9,209 bases of DNA, from contig WOZY01000303.1 of NCBI GenBank assembly GCA_011620045.1, positions 1 to 9,209 on the forward strand. Reading direction: 5' to 3'. The notes beneath the pieces were generated by a model. That model saw only the letters and a list, made by a program, of their open reading frames with translations. It made no database searches and had not been told where the DNA came from. This document shows positions 1-6,255 of this stretch, in pieces; position 1 is the stretch's first letter; each line of letters begins with the position of its first letter. The stretch is from Mesotoga sp. GTDB taxonomy: Bacteria; Thermotogota; Thermotogae; Petrotogales; Kosmotogaceae. The position numbers were made by a program, and so were the translations under genes.

Positions 1-406
1 CTGCAAACCCTATCGTTCCAAAAAGCCTCACGCGATCAAAACGGCACCCGGTTTTCTTGATAATCGTCATTACTATCGAATCACCGAGTGGAACGACTCC
101 CAAAAAGAAGAGAGAGAAGAGGATCATGAAGAGTAAGGATGTCAGGAAATCGCGTGCAGCAAATATGGGCCAGATGCATACGGTTGAAGAAAGAGATACG
201 ATATAATAGATTCTATTCTGACCCAGTATAGAGCTGATTTTGAACCACAAAGGGCTGGAAACTAGCGAGACGACCGGCAGTACCGCCATCAGTATCCCAA
301 TTTCGGTTGAGGAAAAACCCGAGATGTCGAAATATTGACTAAGCAGATTCTTAGTCGCCAGGCTCGCATAAATTAGAGCTTCAAAGAAGAGAATACTCAG
401 ATTCAA
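1..406 (-). CDS. Major facilitator superfamily permease (MFS_1-like), N-terminal part, cut by window edge
   Basis: An open frame of about 135 codons runs leftward off base 1 without a stop, so only the N-terminus is present. It is an inner-membrane transporter fragment with about four hydrophobic segments, roughly residues 3-20, 33-52, 65-82 and 88-108. The string STEIGILMAVLPVV followed by SSPLW resembles the first loop of MFS_1-like (LacY/nucleoside symporter-like) permeases, and FDRVRLFGTIGFA at the cut end resembles the R-L-W-G-S-I-G-F motif at their central loop and fourth or fifth helix. I chose the TTG start at 406-404 because GGAGGGAG (420-413) lies six bases upstream, and an in-frame TAA at 439-437 excludes starts beyond it. 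The substrate cannot be told. It is divergent from the secreted phosphodiesterase gene, with 72 bp between them. Confidence 0.75.
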   Translation of the reverse strand, partial: MNLSILFFEALIYASLATKNLLSQYFDISGFSSTEIGILMAVLPVVSLVSSPLWFKISSILGQNRIYYIVSLSSTVCIWPIFAARDFLTSLLFMILFSLFFLGVVPLGDSIVMTIIKKTGCRFDRVRLFGTIGFA

Positions 407-435
407 CGCAATCTCCCTCCGCGCAACAAGTGGAA

Positions 436-441
436 ATTATA
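436..441 (-). promoter_or_regulatory. Candidate -10 box for the leftward permease gene
   Basis: Read leftward, positions 441-436 give TATAAT, about 30 bases before the TTG start at 406. No convincing -35 box is seen 16-18 bases upstream. The same bases give TATACA (438-443) on the + strand, so the divergent 72-bp region could serve both genes, but this is only suggestive. Confidence 0.35.
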
Positions 442-478
442 CAACCTGCAATTCAAAAAGACTGAATGGAGCGTGATT

Positions 479-1405
479 ATGAGAGCTATCTTGAAATCTA
501 TGGCAATTATCGTTCTTCTTTCTATTTCAACGGCGCTCTCTGCGAACGCAGAGTTCGATGTGCAGGGGCACCGCGGCTGCAGGGGTCTCATGCCCGAGAA
601 TACTGTTGCCGCCTTCACCTACGCTCTGGAACTGCGTGTTGACACCATAGAGCTTGACACGGTAGTCACAAAGGACGGTGTCGTGGTGATCAATCATGAA
701 GCGTATCTCAATCCCAAGCGGACAAGAAAAGACGGGCAATTCATACGAGAGAAGATTCTCATAAAGGATCTTACTTACGAAGAGCTCAAAGAGTTCGACA
801 TTGGAAGGCTTAGCGAACCGGAAGAGTGGCCAGAACAGATCCAGCTTGATGGACAGCGAGTTCCATCGCTGGAAGAAGTGCTTTCTCTGGTTCAAGAATA
901 TAACAATTCACACGAAAAACCGGTTAGGGTGAACATTGAGATTAAACATTTCCCCGATAGGCCTTCAGACACAATCGACCTGACAGAACATGTTCGGAAA
1001 GTTCTGGAAATACTTTTGGAAAAAGGCTTTGTGGAGCTAGCAACAATACAGTCCTTCAACTGGGAGGCGCTCAAGATTTCGAAGAAGCTTCAACCCTCAG
1101 TTCATACTGCCGCTCTTGTGTCGCAAACCAATCTGGACAAGTCGATCTGGACTGCAGGGCTTAGATTAAGGAACTTTGGATTCGACATCGGGACAATGCT
1201 GCTCAGCATCGGCTGTAGCTTGATTTCACCCAGTTACTCGTTGATGACTGACGCCTGGGTGGAGAGTGCTCATCATTCTGGGTTGAAGATTGTTCCCTGG
1301 ACTGTCAATGATCCCCAGGAGATGAAAAGATTGATCGATCTTGGCGTTGACGGGATCATTACCGATTATCCTGATAGGCTCATTGAGCTGCTTTCGAACC
1401 GATAG
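479..1405 (+). CDS. Secreted glycerophosphodiester phosphodiesterase (GDPD family)
   Basis: This enzyme would hydrolyse glycerophosphodiesters to glycerol-3-phosphate and an alcohol, outside the cytoplasmic membrane. The 308-residue product begins with a signal peptide: a short basic start, a hydrophobic core at residues 8-20, and a likely signal peptidase I site after ANA (residue 24). The GDPD TIM barrel follows: GHRG (30-33), PENT (39-42), the metal ligands E58 and D60 in IELD, TKDG (64-67), NHE (72-74, Glu where many members have Asp), the NIEIK strand with E154, IQSFNW, VPWTVN and a C-terminal GVDGIITDYPD. The catalytic pair H31 and H73 is present, so it should be active. I prefer ATG 479 to GTG 473 because GGAG at 468-471 is seven bases from the ATG but only one from the GTG. 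In E. coli ugpQ (a GDPD) belongs to an ABC transporter operon, and here a UgpC/MalK-like ATPase gene is the convergent neighbour. UgpQ itself is cytoplasmic, whereas this protein has an export signal. Confidence 0.9.
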   Translation: MRAILKSMAIIVLLSISTALSANAEFDVQGHRGCRGLMPENTVAAFTYALELRVDTIELDTVVTKDGVVVINHEAYLNPKRTRKDGQFIREKILIKDLTYEELKEFDIGRLSEPEEWPEQIQLDGQRVPSLEEVLSLVQEYNNSHEKPVRVNIEIKHFPDRPSDTIDLTEHVRKVLEILLEKGFVELATIQSFNWEALKISKKLQPSVHTAALVSQTNLDKSIWTAGLRLRNFGFDIGTMLLSIGCSLISPSYSLMTDAWVESAHHSGLKIVPWTVNDPQEMKRLIDLGVDGIITDYPDRLIELLSNR

Positions 1406-1430
1406 AAAAGCCTTTCTCTTTGAGAAAGGC
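1406..1430 (-). terminator. Perfect 9-bp hairpin between convergent genes
   Basis: GCCTTTCTC (1410-1418) and GAGAAAGGC (1422-1430) are perfect inverted repeats around a three-base loop. On the minus strand the hairpin is followed by TTTT (1409-1406), so it fits an intrinsic terminator for leftward transcripts from the ATPase gene. On the + strand no T-run follows directly, so termination of the phosphodiesterase gene there would be weaker. It starts only a few bases after the phosphodiesterase stop. The rest of the gap (1431-1532) shows no gene or further structure that I can support. Confidence 0.65.
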
Positions 1431-1532
1431 CTCTCATAAAAACGTTTTACACATCACCAGTACTGATTATACATCATTTTGTCGCAAATTGGCTCAAACC
1501 ACACTCAGCAAAGGCAAAGACGCGACGGCAGA

Positions 1533-2456
1533 TTACAGATCGAAAAACCTGGTGATTCTAATAAAGATCGAGTTCATGTCCCTGCACTCAATTGGCAGCA
1601 TTAAAGTGACGTCTTCTCCTTCTAACTTCCCGTTGCAGATGATTCGCTTCGAATCGTAGGGTCCGCAATGTTCAGGAGTGAACTCCTCGCCCTCGTCGTC
1701 GACTTCGACGTCCTGAGGTCTAAATGCTCTTCCACCAACTCTGTTGATTCCCATGACAGAGAAGAGCTCCATGACAAAGAGAGAATCCGGTTCATCATAG
1801 ATCTCCGTCGGAGAACCCTGTCGCACTATGGCTCCGCGATCCATAACATAAACTCTATCTGTGATGGCCATTGCATCTTCCGGGTCGTTCAACACTATAA
1901 GAACCGACTCTCCTAACGCCATCAGCATTCTCTTGATCATCAATCTCATTTCTGTTCTGATCTTCTTGTCGAGTCTCTCGAATGGTTCATCCAGCATTAT
2001 AATATTGAACTTCTTCACCGTCTCTCTTGCAAATGCGGTAAGCTTCTTCATTCCTGCCGGCAGTTCCTTCGGCCAATTGTCAAGGTAGTTAGACAGGCCA
2101 TCAAGCTCTCCTGCCCTTTTACTGACCTTGGCATCGGCCTCCCTGTCCTTCATCACCGAGAGAGGAAATGCAATATTATCGTGAGTATCCATATGAGGAA
2201 ACAAAGCGTTATCCTGAAACACAAATGCGAGTCCCCTTAGATGCGGTTCCAGAAAGGTCACATCTTTCTCGTTGATCGCCACACTTCCAGAGAGCGGCTC
2301 TTGGAGTCCGGCAATAGTTCTTAACAACAGAGTTTTGCCGCAGCCGGAAGGTCCTATAAGACCTACAATCTCCCCGTTTTCCACCGAGAGATCGATGGGC
2401 CCGAGATCGAAACTTCCGATTCTGCTCCTCAGATCTCTCACTTCGAGAGTTTTCAT
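1533..2456 (-). CDS. MalK/UgpC-like ABC transporter ATP-binding protein with degenerate signature and H-loop
   Basis: This is a cytoplasmic nucleotide-binding subunit of the sugar/glycerol-phosphate (CUT1-like) importer type, 307 residues, somewhat shorter than typical MalK (about 370). Walker A is GPSGCGKT (35-42), the Q-loop is VFQDNALFPHM (Q81), and Walker B is IIMLDEP with D156 and E157. Two normally invariant elements are altered. The LSGGQ signature is LPAGM (132-136), and the H-loop histidine of the usual VTHD is Asn190 in VLND. The D-loop reads ERLD instead of SALD or SNLD. The C-terminal part (from about 215) resembles a shortened TOBE-type regulatory domain beginning GGRAFRPQDVEV. 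The ATG at 2456 has an excellent ribosome site, AGGGAGGTGA (2470-2461). The frame is intact, so this is not an obvious pseudogene. It could be the weak half of a heterodimeric ATPase pair whose partner lies elsewhere. Its convergent neighbour is a GDPD, which hints at glycerol-phosphate or phospholipid-derived substrates, but no permease is in view. Confidence 0.85.
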   Translation of the reverse strand: MKTLEVRDLRSRIGSFDLGPIDLSVENGEIVGLIGPSGCGKTLLLRTIAGLQEPLSGSVAINEKDVTFLEPHLRGLAFVFQDNALFPHMDTHDNIAFPLSVMKDREADAKVSKRAGELDGLSNYLDNWPKELPAGMKKLTAFARETVKKFNIIMLDEPFERLDKKIRTEMRLMIKRMLMALGESVLIVLNDPEDAMAITDRVYVMDRGAIVRQGSPTEIYDEPDSLFVMELFSVMGINRVGGRAFRPQDVEVDDEGEEFTPEHCGPYDSKRIICNGKLEGEDVTLMLPIECRDMNSIFIRITRFFDL

Positions 2457-2478
2457 CTAATCACCTCCCTCAATGATG

Positions 2479-2484
2479 ATTATA
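2479..2484 (-). promoter_or_regulatory. Candidate -10 box for the ABC ATPase gene
   Basis: TATAAT is read leftward at 2484-2479, giving an expected transcript start near 2472 just before the strong ribosome site (2470-2461). No good -35 match is seen at the usual distance, so the promoter call rests on the -10 box and its placement. Confidence 0.4.
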
Positions 2485-2557
2485 TCTATTGCTTGCGGCA
2501 AAGGTTGCTACTCATGAAGTCTCCTCTCAAGAGATGCCCATGGTCGAAATGATCTGT

Positions 2558-2586
2558 TTGAGAACCGCCGTCAGTCGAGCTATACT
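2558..2586 (+). promoter_or_regulatory. Candidate sigma-70-type promoter for the purine-type operon
   Basis: TTGAGA (2558-2563) and TATACT (2581-2586) each match the consensus at five of six positions and are separated by exactly 17 bases. Transcription would start near 2593, leaving an untranslated leader of about 85 bases before the first gene. It lies in the divergent region between the leftward ATPase gene and the rightward operon (2457-2679), which otherwise holds no gene. Regulatory sites would be expected here, but I can name none with confidence. Confidence 0.55.
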
Positions 2587-2641
2587 ATTACTAGAGCGTT
2601 AGCCGATTCTTATGTTGCTTTTCTTACAATATGCAAGAAGT

Positions 2642-2647
2642 TATAAT
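2642..2647 (+). promoter_or_regulatory. Second candidate -10 box, proximal to the operon
   Basis: A perfect TATAAT lies here, but the only TTG-type -35 (TTGCTT, 2615-2620) is 21 bases away, which is too far for a normal promoter. If used, transcription would begin near 2654, which would leave the ATG at 2665 almost leaderless but fit the GTG at 2680. A small inverted repeat, TTCTT (2621-2625) and AAGAA (2635-2639), lies just upstream and could be an operator or chance. Confidence 0.3.
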
Positions 2648-2666
2648 GAAGAAAATACGAATGCAT

Positions 2667-2673
2667 GGGAGTG
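2667..2673 (+). promoter_or_regulatory. Ribosome binding site that decides the ygeY start
   Basis: GGGAGTG sits six bases before the GTG at 2680. The upstream in-frame ATG at 2665 overlaps this site and has no comparable purine-rich stretch before it. This argues for GTG 2680 as the start, five codons inside the longest frame. Confidence 0.5.
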
Positions 2674-2679
2674 ACAAAA

Positions 2680-3870
2680 GTGTCGAGACATCTTCTTACC
2701 AAGGCTGAGACGTACCGCGAGGAACTTACTCGATTTCTTGGAGACCTTGTAAGTATAAAGAGTTTCTCTGCCGGCGAAAGAGAAGTGGTCGAGAGAATTC
2801 GAAAAGAGATGGAGAAAGTTGGATTCGATGAAGTTAGGATAGATGGACTGGGGAATATTCTGGGCAGAATCGGATCCGGCAAGAGAGTGATTGCAATGGA
2901 CGCCCACATCGATACCGTCGAGGTTGGAAACGAGAAGCTCTGGAAAGTAGATCCCTTCGGCGGAGTTGTCTCTGACGGAGTAATCTACGGAAGGGGAGCT
3001 TCCGATCAGAAAGCCGGAATGGCAGCAATGGTCTATGGAGCCAGGATAATGAAAGAAGAGGGGCTTCTGGGAGATTTCACCCTTTACGTTACAGGAACGG
3101 TAATGGAAGAGGACTGCGACGGTCTCTGCTGGAGATACATAATCAAAGAAGATGGCATAAGACCGGATTACGTCGTCATTACCGAACCGACAAACTTAAA
3201 CATCTACAGGGGACACAGGGGAAGAATGGAGCTGCAAGTGAGAACCTCGGGACTCTCCTGTCACGCGAGCGCTCCCGAGCGCGGGATTAACGCAATATAC
3301 AAGATGGGCCGAATCATTGCAGAAATCGAGAGATTAAATGAAAGGCTCACGGAGGATTCCTTCCTGGGAAAGGGAACGATAGCGGTTACACAGATATTCT
3401 TCAAATCGCCTTCGCAGAACGCCGTTGCCGACGAGTGCACTATTCAGCTCGACAGGAGGCTGACAGCCGGAGAGACAAAAGAGACGGTTATCAGAGAGCT
3501 GCAAGAGGTCATTCAGATGACCGGAGAAGAGGCGGAAATCGTCGAACTCCTCTATGAAAGGCCTTCCTATACGGGAATCGTCTATCCCGTCGAGAAGTAC
3601 TTCCCAACCTGGGTAATGGAAGAGGACAGCGAAATAGTTCAGAAGACCGCTAACACCTACAGAGAAGTCTTCGGTGAGGAGCCTTTCGTCGACAAGTGGA
3701 CATTCTCAACTAATGGGATCGCGACCGCCGGAGTTTTTTCGATCCCAACTATTGGATTTGGCCCTGCAAATGAGATCTTCGCACACAGTCCCGACGATCA
3801 GTGTCCAGTCGATCATCTCGTAAGGGCTGCGGCAATGTATGCCCTTCTTCCGTTAAGGCTTTCACAATAG
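2680..3870 (+). CDS. ygeY: YgeY-type M20 family hydrolase (selenium metabolism-linked family)
   Basis: This is a cytoplasmic dinuclear-metal amidohydrolase of the M20 (ArgE/DapE-like) fold, 396 residues, close to E. coli YgeY (about 403). The metal ligands are all visible: H76 in DAHIDT, D109 in GRGASDQ, the E143-E144 pair in EEDCDG, E169 in TEPTN, and H369 in FAHSPDD near the C-terminus. The stretch GTVMEEDCDGLCW, the later YRGHRGRMEL and SAPERGINAIYKMG, and DKWTFSTNG are characteristic of the YgeY branch rather than of ArgE or DapE. In the purine pathway it is believed to hydrolyse a ureido or carbamoyl intermediate on the way to 2,3-diaminopropionate; the exact step here is inferred. I start it at GTG 2680 because of the GGGAGTG site. 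ATG 2665 would add five residues and gives a length equal to E. coli YgeY, so it remains possible. It is the first gene of the operon. Confidence 0.93.
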   Translation: MSRHLLTKAETYREELTRFLGDLVSIKSFSAGEREVVERIRKEMEKVGFDEVRIDGLGNILGRIGSGKRVIAMDAHIDTVEVGNEKLWKVDPFGGVVSDGVIYGRGASDQKAGMAAMVYGARIMKEEGLLGDFTLYVTGTVMEEDCDGLCWRYIIKEDGIRPDYVVITEPTNLNIYRGHRGRMELQVRTSGLSCHASAPERGINAIYKMGRIIAEIERLNERLTEDSFLGKGTIAVTQIFFKSPSQNAVADECTIQLDRRLTAGETKETVIRELQEVIQMTGEEAEIVELLYERPSYTGIVYPVEKYFPTWVMEEDSEIVQKTANTYREVFGEEPFVDKWTFSTNGIATAGVFSIPTIGFGPANEIFAHSPDDQCPVDHLVRAAAMYALLPLRLSQ

Positions 3871-3886
3871 ATTAGGAGGTAACAAG

Positions 3887-4876
3887 ATGAGTAGCATTCT
3901 GAGAGGCAAAGACTTCATTACTACGCAGGATTTCCAAAGAACGGAAATTGACCTTATGCTCGATCTATCTGCTGATCTGAAGAGAAGATTCGCAACGAAT
4001 GATCCCACACCTTTGCTTCCCTATCAGACGGTATTCTTGATGTTTTTCGATCAATCCACCAGAACTCGAAATTCGATGGAAGCAGGAATAACCCAGCTCG
4101 GTGGTCATGCTCACTATCTAGATCCTTCAACTATGCAAACGGCTCATGGAGAGGTTCCGCGAGATACGGCCATGATTCTTTCGAGATACGGCCACGCTAT
4201 TGCCGTCAGGCACTGCAAGTTCAAGGCGGGGAATCCTTACCTGAGATCTCTTGCCGAACATGCAGATGTCCCAGTTCTCAATCTCCAGGATGACGTCTAT
4301 CATCCTATGCAGGTAATGGCAGATATGATGACAATTCGAGAAAGATTTGGGACAAACTTGAACGGCCTTAAAGTCGCAATAACCTGGGCATACGCCGAGA
4401 GCCATCTCAAGCCTCTTTCCGTTCCTCAGTCCCAGATTCTTCTCTTCACTAGATATGGTATAGACGTGAAGTTAGCATATCCGAAAGGCTTCGATTTGAT
4501 GCCCGACATAGTTGATCAGGCAAGACTTAACGCAGAAGAGAGCGGCGCCAAGTTAGATATACTTCACGACATGGATGAGGCATTCAAAGATGCGGATATT
4601 GTGATTCCGAAGTCATGGGGAGGATTTTATGTATCGGACGATCCCCAGGAGATCATGACGGAGGTAAGGAAGAATAAAGACTGGATTTGCACCCCTGAGA
4701 GAATGAAGCTGGCTAACAAGAGAGCGGTCTACATGCACGCGCTTCCTGCCGATAGAGGACGCGAAGTCGTGGATGAAGTGATCGACGGTCCGCAATCGAT
4801 CGTAATAGACGAGGCTGAAAACAGACTTCACACCTCAAAGGCGGTCATGGCTCTCACAATGGGTGGAAGACCGTGA
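3887..4876 (+). CDS. ygeW: YgeW-type knotted carbamoyltransferase
   Basis: This is a member of the aspartate/ornithine carbamoyltransferase superfamily, predicted to move a carbamoyl group between phosphate and a ureido compound. In purine breakdown the useful direction would release carbamoyl phosphate for ATP formation by a carbamate kinase. The carbamoyl-phosphate loop is STRTR (57-61), HPMQ (139-142) follows, and the YgeW hallmarks TWAY (166-169) and KPLSVPQ (175-181) are present, as is EAFKDADIV with PKSW. The C-terminal HALPAD (284-289) has Ala where ornithine carbamoyltransferases and, as I recall, E. coli YgeW have the Cys of HCLP. At 329 residues it is shorter than E. coli YgeW (about 396); the second-domain insertions look trimmed. 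The ATG has an ideal AGGAGGT site (3874-3880), 16 bp after ygeY. Its stop overlaps the next start. Confidence 0.92.
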   Translation: MSSILRGKDFITTQDFQRTEIDLMLDLSADLKRRFATNDPTPLLPYQTVFLMFFDQSTRTRNSMEAGITQLGGHAHYLDPSTMQTAHGEVPRDTAMILSRYGHAIAVRHCKFKAGNPYLRSLAEHADVPVLNLQDDVYHPMQVMADMMTIRERFGTNLNGLKVAITWAYAESHLKPLSVPQSQILLFTRYGIDVKLAYPKGFDLMPDIVDQARLNAEESGAKLDILHDMDEAFKDADIVIPKSWGGFYVSDDPQEIMTEVRKNKDWICTPERMKLANKRAVYMHALPADRGREVVDEVIDGPQSIVIDEAENRLHTSKAVMALTMGGRP

Positions 4877-6255
4877 GTTTCGACCTCGCCCTTGAAAACG
4901 GAACTGTCTGTACTGGTGACAGGCTTTTTCCTGCAAATGTCTATGTGACGGGCGAGGAAATCGCAGTAATATCTTCAATTCAGGAAAAGTTCCCCGCAAG
5001 GGAAACCCTGGACTGTTCGGGATTGTTTTTGCTTCCAGGGTTTATCGATCCCCATGTCCATCTCAGTCTCAATCTTGGAAAATACACTTCAGTGGATGAT
5101 TTCGATTCGGGATCGGCTCTTGCCCTTAGCGGAGGAGTGACTACCCTGATAGATTTTCTCGATCCCGTCTCCAGTCTTTCAGACTTTGAGAAAGCTAAGA
5201 AGAGTCGGACGCAGACGGCTGCAGACAGCAGGATAGATTATGCTTTCCACGTCACGCTTGCCGGGAGTCCCCGATTCTCTGCAGAAGAGATCGCGGAGGC
5301 TGCGATAGAGGCCAGAATGCCATCAATAAAGATCTTCACAACTTATAGTTCCTCCAATCGCAGAACGGGCGACGGTATGATTTACAAATTGCTTTCGCTT
5401 TCAAGGAAACTCGGATTCGTGTTGCTTGCCCATTCGGAAAACGACGAGATAATCAACGAAATCTCTTCTGATTACACAAGCCCGACCTTCAGAGAACTCT
5501 CGTCTCTCAGGCCCACCATAAGCGAGCTGTCCGAAGTCGCCAAGCTCGCACTGCTTTCGCTCGATAGAAAGGGGCAGCTATATGTGGTTCATGTTTCAAG
5601 CGGAGAGACCACAAGAGCGCTATCTTCAATGGGTGTCGACTGGAGAGATTTCACGAAACTCGAGACCTGTCCACAATATCTTCTTCTGAACAACGAACCG
5701 CTTGAAGGAGAAGAAGGGTATCTCAACACTTACTGTCCCCCGCCCAGGAGCGAGAATGAGCGTCTGCTATTGGTTTCTGCTCTGCAAAGGGGCGAGATAT
5801 CCTCAATTGGCACGGACCACTGTCCCTTCCTCGTTCAGGAAAAATCTGAGAATCGAGCCGATTACTCGAAAATGCCAAACGGCTCGGGATCGCTGGGGCT
5901 TTCATTTGCCGCGCTAAACACCTTGCTCAATGGGAATCTTGTGAAAGTCTCTGCCCTTCTTTCCGCAAATCCCGCCAGGATATTCGGTCTCTTTCCAAAA
6001 AGAGGACTCCTGGCTCCCGGTAGCATGGCCAATATTGCAGTGGTCGATAGAGATGCGGAGATTACCGCTTCGAAGTCGCCGTTCACCAGGTCAGACCATT
6101 CGCTGTATGAGGGATTGAAGCTCAAGGGCTCCGTCGAAACGGTGATCCACGGAGGAAAGATCGCCTTCAGGGATGGCGATGTGCTGCTTCCAAAGGCTTC
6201 GGGACGTTTCGTCGAACGGGGGAGAGTCCGATGGGGGGAAGGTTCATGCAGATAA
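4873..6255 (+). CDS. hyuA: HyuA/dihydropyrimidinase-type cyclic amidohydrolase
   Basis: This is a cytoplasmic TIM-barrel hydrolase of the D-hydantoinase/dihydropyrimidinase family, 460 residues, matching E. coli HyuA (YgeZ, about 461). It opens cyclic ureides such as dihydropyrimidines and hydantoins, and in the purine cluster it is thought to open the last ring on the way to diureido-propionate. The binuclear metal site is complete: H61 and H63 in DPHVH, the carboxylatable K153 in SIKIFTTY, H187 in LLAHSEN, H240 in VVHVSSG, and D315 in IGTDHCPF. The C-terminus carries the ARIFGLFPKRG and PGSMANIAV elements that close the small beta domain. It starts with GTG at 4873 inside the GTGA overlap with ygeW, preceded by GGTGGAAGA (4862-4870). 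This GTG is the first possible start that gives the family N-terminus (LALENGTVCTGD). A pure pyrimidine or hydantoin role is the main alternative, but the neighbours favour purines. Confidence 0.9.
   Translation: MSFDLALENGTVCTGDRLFPANVYVTGEEIAVISSIQEKFPARETLDCSGLFLLPGFIDPHVHLSLNLGKYTSVDDFDSGSALALSGGVTTLIDFLDPVSSLSDFEKAKKSRTQTAADSRIDYAFHVTLAGSPRFSAEEIAEAAIEARMPSIKIFTTYSSSNRRTGDGMIYKLLSLSRKLGFVLLAHSENDEIINEISSDYTSPTFRELSSLRPTISELSEVAKLALLSLDRKGQLYVVHVSSGETTRALSSMGVDWRDFTKLETCPQYLLLNNEPLEGEEGYLNTYCPPPRSENERLLLVSALQRGEISSIGTDHCPFLVQEKSENRADYSKMPNGSGSLGLSFAALNTLLNGNLVKVSALLSANPARIFGLFPKRGLLAPGSMANIAVVDRDAEITASKSPFTRSDHSLYEGLKLKGSVETVIHGGKIAFRDGDVLLPKASGRFVERGRVRWGEGSCR

Noticed and set aside
1420..2088. 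Short rightward frames across the gap and antisense to the ABC ATPase gene
   Set aside because: They overlap the terminator hairpin or the intact ATPase gene and encode low-complexity serine/leucine-rich products without motifs.
2615..2647. TTGCTT/TATAAT as a full promoter
   Set aside because: The 21-base spacer is too long; I kept only the -10 box as a weak candidate.
2680..3870. ArgE or DapE (arginine or lysine synthesis) for the M20 enzyme
   Set aside because: The EEDCDGLCW, YRGHRGRMEL and DKWTFSTNG strings and the ygeW neighbour fit YgeY better.
3887..4876. Ornithine carbamoyltransferase of the arginine deiminase pathway
   Set aside because: It lacks HCLP, carries the YgeW-type TWAY and KPLSVPQ segments, and has no arcA or arcC beside it.
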